NCBI GenBank assembly: GCA_041628225.1
Contig: JBFKPQ010000127.1
Location: forward strand, 1 to 6,746
Length of the DNA: 6,746 nucleotides
Reading direction: 5' to 3'
Source of the DNA: JBFKPQ01 sp041628225
GTDB taxonomy: Bacteria > Actinomycetota > Acidimicrobiia > Spongiisociales > JAENVV01
The notes under the pieces were generated by a model, which made no database searches, had not been told where the DNA came from, and worked only from the letters and a program-made list of their open reading frames with translations. A program made the position numbers and the translations under genes. This document shows positions 1-5,986 of the stretch, piece by piece; position 1 is the first letter of the stretch, and every line of letters begins with the position of its first letter.

Positions 1-636
1 CGGGTAGTCGTTGGGATCGATGGAATCCACGTCGATGGGAGGCTCGACGCCGGAGTTGCCGGTGATGTCGGTGCCGATGGCGCCCGGCATGATCACCGAA
101 ACGCCCACGTTGGTGTCGAGCAGTTCGGCGTACAAACCTTCAGTGAGGAGTTTGATGGCTGCTTTGGTGGCGCCATACATGCTCTGTCCGGGGACGGGGG
201 CCAGGGCACCCATGCTCGACAGGTTGGCGATGTGGGCGGCCGGGCGGGTGAGGAGGTGCGGGAGAAACGCCTTCACCATGTGGATGGTTCCCCACAAGTT
301 GACGTTGACGACTCTCCCGATGGCTTCGTAGCTGAGATCGTTGAATCGGGCGAAGTCGTGGATGATCCCGGCGTTGTTGATGAGTCCGTCGACCGCGCCG
401 TGCTTCTCGATCACCTGGTCGGGCAAGGCGTGCACGATCCCTTCGTGGCTGATGTCGAGGGAGTGCAGCGTGAGGCGATCGCCGGCTTCGGCCAAGTCAG
501 CCGTTTCTCTGAGGCTGTGTTCCCGGACGTCGACGGCCGCGACCTCGGCGCCGCGACGAAGCAGTTCGAGTACCAATTGACGGCCGATGCCATTCCCGCC
601 GCCCGTGACGACGACGACCTTTTCTGCGAACTTCAC
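1..636 (-). CDS. SDR family NAD(P)-dependent oxidoreductase, classical type (3' end missing)
   Basis: Short-chain dehydrogenase/reductase of the classical type, a soluble NAD(P)-dependent oxidoreductase acting on an alcohol or ketone that cannot be named from sequence. The frame is open to the window edge, giving 212 residues; the C-terminal substrate-binding part is missing. Visible motifs are the cofactor glycine motif TGGGNGIG (residues 11-18), an acidic residue at the end of strand 2 (D36, usually favouring NAD), NNAG (87-90), N113, and the catalytic set S141, Y154 and K158 in YGATK. The spacing from Ser to Tyr is the usual 13. The GTG start at 636 is chosen because AGGAG lies five bases upstream and the Rossmann strand begins at residue 6, as usual. 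It is divergent from the lipoprotein gene. Family is sure; substrate is unknown. Confidence 0.93.
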   Translation of the reverse strand, partial: MKFAEKVVVVTGGGNGIGRQLVLELLRRGAEVAAVDVREHSLRETADLAEAGDRLTLHSLDISHEGIVHALPDQVIEKHGAVDGLINNAGIIHDFARFNDLSYEAIGRVVNVNLWGTIHMVKAFLPHLLTRPAAHIANLSSMGALAPVPGQSMYGATKAAIKLLTEGLYAELLDTNVGVSVIMPGAIGTDITGNSGVEPPIDVDSIDPNDYP

Positions 637-641
637 GGCGA

Positions 642-646
642 CTCCT
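642..646 (-). promoter_or_regulatory. Ribosome binding site of the SDR gene
   Basis: AGGAG on the minus strand, five bases before the GTG at 636. It decides this non-ATG start, since no in-frame ATG fits the N-terminus of the family. Confidence 0.75.
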
Positions 647-679
647 CACCTGGCGTTTCTGAGGCCCCCTGCGGTAACC

Positions 680-685
680 AGCCTA
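680..685 (-). promoter_or_regulatory. Possible -10 element for the SDR gene
   Basis: TAGGCT on the minus strand fits the actinobacterial TANNNT pattern. It would give a leader of roughly 37 bases that includes the AGGAG ribosome binding site. A weak -35-like TTCACC lies 19 bases further upstream (705-710). This is pattern matching only; the 194-bp gap to the lipoprotein gene could hold other promoters, and I see no clear one for the plus strand. Confidence 0.25.
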
Positions 686-830
686 ATAGCGTGAAAGGGG
701 GGCGGGTGAATGCTCTGTCACGCGCAGTAACTAGTCCGCATCGGTCGACGCGGCTCGATATCCAGCGACGACTCGAGAACCTTTTTGCTCGGCCGGTGTC
801 GAACCTCCGAACAAGCCCGAAAGGAACTCG

Positions 831-1223
831 ATGTCCCTGTCCTCCACTCGCCGGATCGCGGCCGGAGCGGCCGCAAGTCTGCTGCTGATCTCTGCGTGTG
901 CGCAAGCCGACGAACCCACCGCCACGACGGCGACCCTCGCCGTGGAGGCGATCCAGCCGAGTACGCCGGATGGGCTGGCCGAAGCGATCGAAATCGCCAT
1001 CAACGCCAACGACGAGGCAGCGCTGCGCGCGATCTTGCCGCCGACTGCTTGGGACTCCTTTGGCGATGTGCTGCTCGACGGCTTCGTCCCCGACGCGCGT
1101 GCGTGCAGCGAACAGCGGTGCACCATCTTCGAGCGGGATGTTCCGCGCGCCCTGGAGATCGAAATCGAAGAGACGTCCGGTGGTTGGGTAGTCCGGACCG
1201 CCAGCCTCGAATCCACCAACTAG
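831..1223 (+). CDS. Small putative lipoprotein of unknown function
   Basis: A 130-residue protein with a lipoprotein signal: Arg-Arg at 7-8, a hydrophobic stretch at residues 9-21, and a lipobox ISAC with the lipidated cysteine at C23. The mature chain should therefore be anchored on the outer face of the membrane. A short low-complexity Thr/Ala/Pro linker (24-46) is followed by a globular part of about 80 residues. This part has an acidic helix (48-68) and a pair of cysteines, C92 and C97, that could form a disulfide outside the cell. The ATG at 831 is supported by AAGGA five bases upstream. I do not recognise the family; the length and the helix followed by strands would be compatible with a small NTF2-like fold, but that is a guess. 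It is divergent from the SDR gene and convergent with the transporter gene, with 42 bases between stop codons and no clear terminator. Confidence 0.8.
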   Translation: MSLSSTRRIAAGAAASLLLISACAQADEPTATTATLAVEAIQPSTPDGLAEAIEIAINANDEAALRAILPPTAWDSFGDVLLDGFVPDARACSEQRCTIFERDVPRALEIEIEETSGGWVVRTASLESTN

Positions 1224-1265
1224 CCCGGTGGCGGCTGCTGCCTGCCCGGCCCACGACACAGGATC

Positions 1266-2090
1266 TCAGATGGCCACCAGCGCCACCGCCACGGCGGCGA
1301 GCGCGAAGCCGGCGATCTGGTGGCGGGCGGGCCGCTCCTGGAAGAACACGATGGCGAGCAGCGCACTGACGGCATACATCATCTGCAGCAACATGCCCGC
1401 GACGACCAGGTTCTCTTGGGCGGCCAGCGTGTAGAACGACATGCCGATCGTCGAACCCGTCGCCGCCAGCAGCACGAACCGCCATGAGCCTCGCACCGGC
1501 CAGAGGGGACCACGCCGGGTCATCGCGATGGCACCTACCACCACGAGCGAGCCGAACCTGGTCGCGATGACCGGCAGGATGTTGGAGGCCTCCGAGGTGA
1601 TGCCGAGCCCCACCGCCAGGAGACCGAATCCGGCTCCGGCTGCGACTCCGTAGGCGAGCCCCGCGCCCCTGCCACCGCCCTCGTCCCGCCGTACCCAGCC
1701 GATCAGCCCGATCGCCACGACCCCGATCGCGATTCCCGCCAGCGTCACCGGTCCGGCCGGGTCACCGGTGAAGAGTCCGACGGAGACAGGCACCACGGCG
1801 CTCACCACCGCCGCGCTGGGTCCGACGACGCCGATCGTGGCGCGGGCATAGCCCGCATAGAGCATCAACAGACCGATCCCAGCACCCAAGCCTCCGATCC
1901 CCCCGAGAACGTAGTCCCTCACCTCGGCTGTGCCGCCGACGGCGATGGCGACGAGGGCGATCGGTCCCCAGCTCGTGAGCATCATCCAGAATGTGACCGC
2001 GACCACCCGACCTCGGCGTCCGGCGATGGCGCCGAAGAAGTCGGCCGCGCCGATGGCGAGAGCCGCGGCGAGGGAGTACACGACGACCAT
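1266..2090 (-). CDS. EamA/DMT-superfamily membrane transporter
   Basis: A 274-residue, very hydrophobic protein with about ten membrane helices in two five-helix repeats, the usual EamA layout of the drug/metabolite transporter superfamily. It sits in the cytoplasmic membrane and probably exports a small metabolite; the substrate cannot be told. The second repeat ends with the typical FFQERP loop (249-254) followed by a last helix (259-273) running to the C-terminus. A charged loop rich in Arg, Glu and Gly at 134-142 separates the halves. It is the last gene of a likely operon, 20 bases behind the 126-residue membrane protein. The ATG at 2090 has no Shine-Dalgarno site. A TANNNT hexamer (TAGCCT) sits eight bases upstream, so a nearly leaderless internal start or translational coupling is possible. 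GTG codons directly after the ATG leave the exact start slightly open. Confidence 0.88.
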   Translation of the reverse strand: MVVVYSLAAALAIGAADFFGAIAGRRGRVVAVTFWMMLTSWGPIALVAIAVGGTAEVRDYVLGGIGGLGAGIGLLMLYAGYARATIGVVGPSAAVVSAVVPVSVGLFTGDPAGPVTLAGIAIGVVAIGLIGWVRRDEGGGRGAGLAYGVAAGAGFGLLAVGLGITSEASNILPVIATRFGSLVVVGAIAMTRRGPLWPVRGSWRFVLLAATGSTIGMSFYTLAAQENLVVAGMLLQMMYAVSALLAIVFFQERPARHQIAGFALAAVAVALVAI

Positions 2091-2110
2091 GACGCGTCAG
2101 GCTAGGGGCG

Positions 2111-2491
2111 TCATCCGAGGGCCATGGCGGCGAAGGAGACGGCGAGGGCCCCTGCGGCCAAAGCCCACCACTTTTCGATGCGTGATCGCGACGCAAGATT
2201 CGCGACGGCTCCGATCGCGAACAAGCCGGCGAGCCACCAGAGCGCCGTCGGACCCAGGTCGGGAAGCGCCGGTACATCGACGACCGCACCGGCTTCGAGG
2301 ACAGCCAGACCGAGCGCAGGATAGATCAACCCACCCATCACACCGCTGGCGACCCGATACGGAGGCGGCAGGGCACCCGTGTGTTGGCCGCCCCAAGCGG
2401 CCGCTCCCCACGGCGCACCGCCGGCGAGCGCAAGTTGGAAGGCGCAGATGATGCCGAGCAGCACGACCGCGGCCACCGCCCACGGGCTCAT
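2111..2491 (-). CDS. Conserved-type hypothetical membrane protein, four helices
   Basis: A 126-residue protein with four predicted membrane helices at about residues 4-24, 45-67, 81-99 and 108-125. The loop after helix 1 carries a Gly/Trp-rich stretch (APWGAAAWGGQHTG, 26-39). The loop after helix 3 has a basic SRSRIEKWW segment (101-109), which by the positive-inside rule would face the cytoplasm. The layout resembles small uncharacterised membrane proteins I recall from actinobacteria, but I know of no assigned function. It lies 34 bases behind the RDH-like dehydrogenase and 20 bases ahead of the transporter, so all three are probably co-transcribed. The ATG at 2491 is the first possible in-frame start after the upstream gene and has no Shine-Dalgarno site. 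Confidence 0.8.
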   Translation of the reverse strand: MSPWAVAAVVLLGIICAFQLALAGGAPWGAAAWGGQHTGALPPPYRVASGVMGGLIYPALGLAVLEAGAVVDVPALPDLGPTALWWLAGLFAIGAVANLASRSRIEKWWALAAGALAVSFAAMALG

Positions 2492-2525
2492 CGGAAGGAG
2501 CGGTGTCGTTCTCGGCCTCTGATGG

Positions 2526-3431
2526 TCACAAGGCCGGTTCGACGCCGGTCAACTCGGCCGACACGTCCCACAGGCGGCGCGCGGTGTCGGCGTCCTTCGA
2601 CCGCGCCGACGAATCGACCTGTTCGGCCGGGCCTCCCATCTGGCCGAAGCCCGACGGGCCGAAGTACTGGCCGCCCTGCACTCCGGGAGCCGTTGCGGCC
2701 ATCTCCAGCGGCCAGGCGCCCTGGGCGGCGGTGTTCATGAACCGTGCCATGGGACGGCTGAAGAGGTTGAAGACCCGTGGGTTGGAGTGGCGGCTCAGTT
2801 CGGTGTGAGCGGCCCCGGGATGCGCGGCCACCGACAGCGTCGCCGACCCCTTCGCCCGCAAGCGCCGGTCGAGCTCATAGGTGAACAGCAGGTTGGCGAG
2901 TTTGCTCTGGCAGTAGCGGCCGTACTTGTTGTAGGACCGTTCGGCGTTGAGGTCGTCGAAGTTGATGCGGCCCGGCTTGTGGGCATTGCTCGACACGGCG
3001 ACGACGCGCGAGCCCGCGGTGCGCTCGAGGGTTGGCAGAAGGTGCGCGGTGAGTGCGAAGGCGCCGAGGTGATTGACGCCCAGCTGTGACTCGAAGCCGT
3101 CACGGGTTCGCTGCAGGGGCGGGAACATGATGCCGGCATTGTTGATGAGCCCGTCGAGTCGAGCCTCACCGGCAACGATCTCCGCAGCGGCTCGCACGGA
3201 TACGAGATCTCCGAGGTCGATGTCAACGATCGTGGCGTCGGCATCCGGGAGTTCTGCCCGAAGGGACTCGAGAGCGGCGTCGGCTTTGGTGCGGTTGCGG
3301 CAACCGAGCAGGACCCGTCCACCTTGGCGCGCCAGCACCTTGGACGTCTCGAATCCCAGACCCGTGTTGGCGCCGGTGACGAAGAAGGTCTTGCCGGCGA
3401 GTCCCGGCACATCGGCGTCGGTGAAGGGCAT
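2526..3431 (-). CDS. RDH/WWOX-type short-chain dehydrogenase (SDR family)
   Basis: A 301-residue cytosolic oxidoreductase of the retinol-dehydrogenase/WW-domain-oxidoreductase-like branch of the short-chain dehydrogenases. The substrate in bacteria of this branch is usually unknown. Visible motifs are TGANTGLG (19-26), an Arg after strand 2 (R45, usually favouring NADP), NNAG (97-100), N120, a Ser pair at 147-148, and Y173/K177 in YCQSK. The long insert between the catalytic Ser and Tyr (HKPGRINFDDLN region) and the AAHPGAAHTEL segment (202-212) are typical of this branch. The start at 3431 (MPFTDADVPG) fits the usual N-terminus. The open frame continues upstream to 3698, but that extension overlaps the divergent VOC gene and looks non-coding. 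No Shine-Dalgarno site is seen; a -10-like TACGGT five bases upstream suggests a leaderless message. It is the first gene of a three-gene operon. Confidence 0.92.
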   Translation of the reverse strand: MPFTDADVPGLAGKTFFVTGANTGLGFETSKVLARQGGRVLLGCRNRTKADAALESLRAELPDADATIVDIDLGDLVSVRAAAEIVAGEARLDGLINNAGIMFPPLQRTRDGFESQLGVNHLGAFALTAHLLPTLERTAGSRVVAVSSNAHKPGRINFDDLNAERSYNKYGRYCQSKLANLLFTYELDRRLRAKGSATLSVAAHPGAAHTELSRHSNPRVFNLFSRPMARFMNTAAQGAWPLEMAATAPGVQGGQYFGPSGFGQMGGPAEQVDSSARSKDADTARRLWDVSAELTGVEPAL

Positions 3432-3436
3432 GTCGA

Positions 3437-3442
3437 ACCGTA
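3437..3442 (-). promoter_or_regulatory. Possible -10 element, leaderless start of the RDH-like gene
   Basis: TACGGT on the minus strand, a TANNNT match ending five bases before the ATG at 3431. That spacing would place the transcript start at or next to the start codon, which fits the missing Shine-Dalgarno site. No convincing -35 is seen. Confidence 0.35.
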
Positions 3443-3458
3443 CCACTCGCCTGGCGGG

Positions 3459-3464
3459 TACCGT
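3459..3464 (+). promoter_or_regulatory. Possible -10 element of the VOC gene
   Basis: TACCGT on the plus strand matches TANNNT. It lies 24 bases before the GTG start, leaving room for a short leader that contains the GGAGG site. It faces the minus-strand TACGGT across 16 bases. No clear -35 is seen. Confidence 0.25.
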
Positions 3465-3478
3465 CGAGGATGAGCTAC

Positions 3479-3483
3479 GGAGG
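3479..3483 (+). promoter_or_regulatory. Ribosome binding site of the VOC gene
   Basis: GGAGG five bases upstream of the GTG at 3489. It decides this GTG start for the VOC protein. Confidence 0.75.
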
Positions 3484-3488
3484 ACATC

Positions 3489-3890
3489 GTGGGCATCGAG
3501 CCGCATCTCTGGACGGACGACCTGCCGGTGGCTGTCGAGTGGTATGGGTCGGTTCTGGGCTTCGAGGTGATACAGCGCTACCCAGCCGAAGGCGACGCGA
3601 CGTGGATGCAGCTCGGGCGCGACGCCGATCGAGTGATGATCGCCACCGTTCCCACCGAGGTGGCGCCGAATCAGACGTACTTGACCACGGTCCGCCAACG
3701 TCTCGACTCGGGCGGCGGGCCCCTGGCGCTATACCTGCATGTGTCGGACGTCGACGCCGTTCACGATGCTGCGACGGCCGCCCGTGCCGCGGTGGTCGAA
3801 GACATCTGGGATGCCTGGTGGGGCGGCAGACAGTTCACCGTCCTCGATCCGATGAGCGTCATGTGGACCGTGTTCGAAGCCTCCGAGTGA
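3489..3890 (+). CDS. VOC family protein (glyoxalase/bleomycin-resistance fold)
   Basis: A 133-residue single-domain vicinal-oxygen-chelate protein, expected to be cytosolic and dimeric. The first half carries the typical LPVAVEWYGSVLGFEV pattern (12-27). The second half carries the YLHVSDVDAVHDAA pattern (82-95) and the closing WWGGRQFTVLDPMSVMWTVFE segment (residues 110-130). Possible metal ligands are H6, H84 and E130, the usual places in VOC metalloenzymes. Whether it is an enzyme, a binding protein for a toxic compound or something else cannot be decided. The DPMS in place of the frequent DPxG near the end is a small deviation. The GTG start is backed by GGAGG. It is divergent from the RDH-like operon and converges with the phosphatase gene, with only three bases between the two stop codons. 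Confidence 0.9.
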   Translation: MGIEPHLWTDDLPVAVEWYGSVLGFEVIQRYPAEGDATWMQLGRDADRVMIATVPTEVAPNQTYLTTVRQRLDSGGGPLALYLHVSDVDAVHDAATAARAAVVEDIWDAWWGGRQFTVLDPMSVMWTVFEASE

Positions 3891-3893
3891 GCG

Positions 3894-4904
3894 TCAACGC
3901 CGAGTGGCGTGCGTCACTGCGACGACCGACTCTGACGAGATGAGACCGAGCGCGGCGGCGTGATCGGCCATCGCCGCCGAGTCGGCCGACAGGACGATGG
4001 GAATGTCGTGGTCCCAAGAATCGAGGACGGCTTCCACTCGTCCGTCGCCGGGGTCGAGGCGCACCTCGCGGATGTAGGCCGCCACGAACCGATCCGGATT
4101 CCGCCGGATGGCCGTGGCATAGATCTCTGGGTCGTGCTGGCCGGAATCTCCGATCAGGACGAACCGGAGGCCGGGATGCAGGTCGAGGATCTCGGCGATG
4201 GCGGCGAGCTTCGTCGAGGCATGGGTGCGTCCCGTCCCCGACCCCAGCAGGTCGCGCAACAGCAGAGGACCAGGCGGGAATCCACGATGGTCGAGGAACC
4301 GGGTCAGGAAGCCGTGCAGATTCCATGGACTCGACGAGACGTAGAACACCGGGTGGTGGTCGTTTTTCGCGAGTGCCCGATACAGCGTGGCCGCACCGGC
4401 CAGCGGCGCGCGCGTCAGGGCCGAACCGAAGAAGGTTCGGACCATCATCGACAGCGTTCGTTGAGCTCCGGTATGCAAGACCGTGTCATCGATGTCGGAG
4501 ATGACGCCGAAGGCGGCATCGGGATCCGACACGCGGACGCGGTCGGTCACGGGCGGTACGGACGTAATGCCTCGATAGGGAGCTGCCAGTCCGATCGTGG
4601 CTTCGGCCCACGGCCCCTCAGCGCCGCCCGGCGTGCGGATCTCGAAATAGCCTTCGTCGTCGGTAGTGACGGAGCCGACGCGCCCTCCGACTCGCACCTG
4701 CACGACGACGCCGGGAAGTTCGTTCGTCGCGAAGCGCCGGAACATCCGGTTGGCGGCGGCCCAGACGCCGTCTCCGCCCGCCGCAGCCGGAGACAGGGGG
4801 TTGTCGAGAATCCGGCCCCGGATGACCAGGTCGTCCCGGCCATGTCCTCCATAGGTTTCGATCCGAAGATGCCGGGGCGGCGAGTCTCCCCGGCGCAGCA
4901 ACAC
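3894..4904 (-). CDS. APP1-type phosphatase (DUF2183 family)
   Basis: A 336-residue protein of the APP1/DUF2183 family, HAD-like phosphatases named after yeast App1, a phosphatidate phosphatase. The bacterial substrate is not known to me. An N-terminal beta-rich part has an RHLRIETYGGHG opening (11-22), a VIRGRIL strand (27-33) and a transthyretin-like segment ending TTDDEGYFEI (80-89). The catalytic domain follows with the Asp motif DIDDT (137-141, nucleophile D137 expected), VSSSPWN (189-195), K232, and the acidic motif GDSGQHD (252-258). No signal peptide or membrane helix is seen. The GTG at 4904 is the only usual start codon in the open frame. However, the frame is open 18 codons further up to ATT at 4958, and that stretch reads as a plausible amphipathic helix, so the true start may lie upstream. 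It follows the RES gene on the same strand and is probably co-transcribed with it. Confidence 0.9.
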   Translation of the reverse strand: MLLRRGDSPPRHLRIETYGGHGRDDLVIRGRILDNPLSPAAAGGDGVWAAANRMFRRFATNELPGVVVQVRVGGRVGSVTTDDEGYFEIRTPGGAEGPWAEATIGLAAPYRGITSVPPVTDRVRVSDPDAAFGVISDIDDTVLHTGAQRTLSMMVRTFFGSALTRAPLAGAATLYRALAKNDHHPVFYVSSSPWNLHGFLTRFLDHRGFPPGPLLLRDLLGSGTGRTHASTKLAAIAEILDLHPGLRFVLIGDSGQHDPEIYATAIRRNPDRFVAAYIREVRLDPGDGRVEAVLDSWDHDIPIVLSADSAAMADHAAALGLISSESVVAVTHATRR

Positions 4905-4953
4905 GTTCGAGTCCCACAGCTGCTCGAGGGCACGGGCGAGGTCGCCGAGCCGG

Positions 4954-5532
4954 CTAATGGCGGATCACCCGTGCCAACGCATCGGCCGCGACGAGGAGAG
5001 CCGGGTGGTCCAAGGCGAGAGGTTCGACCTCGAACGGCACGCCGGCCAGAGGAGAGGTGGGGGTTCCGTCGTCGTCATGTCCGGCCCACACGACGACGTT
5101 GATCCACTCGGGATCGTGATACGACCACCACGAGATGCCGTCGTGCTCGTCGGTCAAGAACAGTCGAAGCGCCAGTTGGCGGGTCTTGTCGCGATTGCGG
5201 CGAACGACGTCCGAGGGTTTGAGGCCGAGATCGAGCAGGGTCTGGGCATCGTCGAGGTCCACGAGTCGCGGATCCGCCAGCTCAAACGATGCCAGCGCCA
5301 TGACCGAACCCGCCGGGGTGCCGGGGTGCAGCATGGTGCTCGTCCACGTGGCGAGATTGCCAAAGGTTTCGCCGACCGCGCCGTGTGGGTCAGCTGCGAG
5401 ATAGGCGGCGGTGTACCAGCGCGGATTGTCGAAGCGACCCCCTCCCTGGAACTGGGTGGGCACGAAGTCGGGATGACCGGGCGAGCCGGGGGAGGCGTCT
5501 TCAATCCATCTGACGACCCTCCACCAGCGCAT
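4954..5532 (-). CDS. RES-domain toxin (NAD+-degrading family)
   Basis: A 192-residue RES-domain protein. Characterised members, such as MbcT of Mycobacterium tuberculosis and RES toxins paired with Xre antitoxins, deplete cellular NAD+, and MbcT does so by phosphorolysis. The family's name residues are visible: Arg in GGGRFDNP (R33), Glu in AVGETF (E55) and Ser in GISWWSYHD (S134 or S137). Y44 lies in the usual AAYLAADP strand (42-49). An early Arg pair (R5, R8) lies in WWRVVRW. The length is normal for the family and no break is seen, so it looks intact. The ATG at 5532 is chosen because it begins one base after the antitoxin stop and directly precedes the conserved WRVVRW. The longer open frame to 5622 runs inside the antitoxin gene. 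No strong Shine-Dalgarno site is seen, so translational coupling to the antitoxin is likely. Confidence 0.9.
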   Translation of the reverse strand: MRWWRVVRWIEDASPGSPGHPDFVPTQFQGGGRFDNPRWYTAAYLAADPHGAVGETFGNLATWTSTMLHPGTPAGSVMALASFELADPRLVDLDDAQTLLDLGLKPSDVVRRNRDKTRQLALRLFLTDEHDGISWWSYHDPEWINVVVWAGHDDDGTPTSPLAGVPFEVEPLALDHPALLVAADALARVIRH

Positions 5533-5533
5533 C

Positions 5534-5962
5534 TCAGGCGAAGGAACCGGCCGCTTCGGCGTTGATGGCCGCCAGCACGTCGTGAGGTCCGCCGGTGTGC
5601 AGCACGTCGAGCGGGCGGGCACCGTCCAAGAACGCGTTCGAGCTGTGGAGCCAGTCCATGACCATGGCCGGATGCCAGACGAGCGCCACCCGTGACATCA
5701 CGTATTCGAGATCGACCAGCCGCTGCCAGGAATCTTCGGACGGCGTCTCGGCGCCGCTCATCCAGACCCCGGGTTGTGTTCGAGCCACGTCCAAGAGCCG
5801 AGCTGCCGCTGCCTTGCTTCCGGCGAGATCCACGACCGCGGCAGCCTTGGCGCGGATGGCCTCCCGCTGGGTCGCGCGCTGTCGGGCAGTCGTGATGTCA
5901 TCGGCCGGAACCGAACGAAGGACTGCGGCGGGAGCCGCCGCGACCGTGCGTCTACGGGCCAT
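5534..5962 (-). CDS. Xre/MbcA/ParS-type antitoxin (DUF2384)
   Basis: A 142-residue partner of the RES toxin. The basic N-terminus (RRR at 3-5) is followed by a long charged helix (21-45). A helix-turn-helix-like core spans about 46-90, where SKAAAARLLDVARTQPGVWM reads as the recognition part. The C-terminal antitoxin domain has the DUF2384 signature: W104, then NAFLDGARPLDVLHTGG (109-125) and DVLAAINAEA (128-137). In known RES-Xre pairs this C-terminal part covers the toxin active site and the N-terminal part binds the operon's own promoter. The ATG at 5962 is preceded by a perfect inverted repeat and a -10-like TAAGGT. The AAGG inside the repeat could also act as a weak ribosome binding site. 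The stop codon is one base before the toxin start. Confidence 0.88.
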   Translation of the reverse strand: MARRRTVAAAPAAVLRSVPADDITTARQRATQREAIRAKAAAVVDLAGSKAAAARLLDVARTQPGVWMSGAETPSEDSWQRLVDLEYVMSRVALVWHPAMVMDWLHSSNAFLDGARPLDVLHTGGPHDVLAAINAEAAGSFA

Positions 5963-5965
5963 TCT

Positions 5966-5986
5966 CTTACCTTACATCAAGGTAAG
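5966..5986. promoter_or_regulatory. Inverted repeat, probable operator of the antitoxin-toxin operon
   Basis: CTTACCTT (5966-5973), five-base spacer, AAGGTAAG (5979-5986): a perfect 8-bp inverted repeat three bases upstream of the antitoxin start. It covers the presumed -10 element. Position and symmetry fit the binding site of a dimeric autorepressor; the antitoxin is the natural candidate. Confidence 0.6.
5969..5974 (-). promoter_or_regulatory. Possible -10 element of the antitoxin-toxin operon
   Basis: TAAGGT on the minus strand matches TANNNT and ends six bases before the ATG at 5962, the spacing expected for a leaderless transcript. It lies inside the inverted repeat, so a bound repressor would block it. 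No good -35 is visible. Confidence 0.45.

Noticed and set aside
697..706. G-rich run in the SDR-lipoprotein gap
   Set aside because: One G6 run plus one G3 is not enough for a four-tract quadruplex and shows no other structure.
232..888. 218-codon plus-strand open frame across the SDR gene and into the lipoprotein
   Set aside because: It overlaps a clear SDR gene on the other strand and the lipoprotein start in another frame, with no domain of its own.
633..1259. 208-codon minus-strand open frame opposite the lipoprotein
   Set aside because: The plus strand has a ribosome binding site and a lipobox; this frame has an Arg/Gly-rich composition typical of a shadow.
1..3431. The two SDR genes as a duplicated pair
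   Set aside because: They belong to different branches (classical type versus RDH/WWOX-like), with different motif spacing and cofactor residues, so they are not a recent duplication.
3432..3698. 89-codon upstream extension of the RDH-like gene
   Set aside because: It overlaps the divergent VOC gene, adds sequence unlike the family N-terminus, and MPFTDADVPG is a normal start for this branch.
3960..5102. 380-codon plus-strand open frame opposite the phosphatase and RES genes
   Set aside because: Its translation is rich in Arg, Gly and Pro with no domain, and it lies antisense to two genes with clear family motifs; long antisense frames are common in GC-rich DNA.
5533..5622. 30-codon upstream extension of the RES gene
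   Set aside because: It runs inside the antitoxin gene in another frame; the ATG one base after the antitoxin stop gives a normal RES N-terminus.
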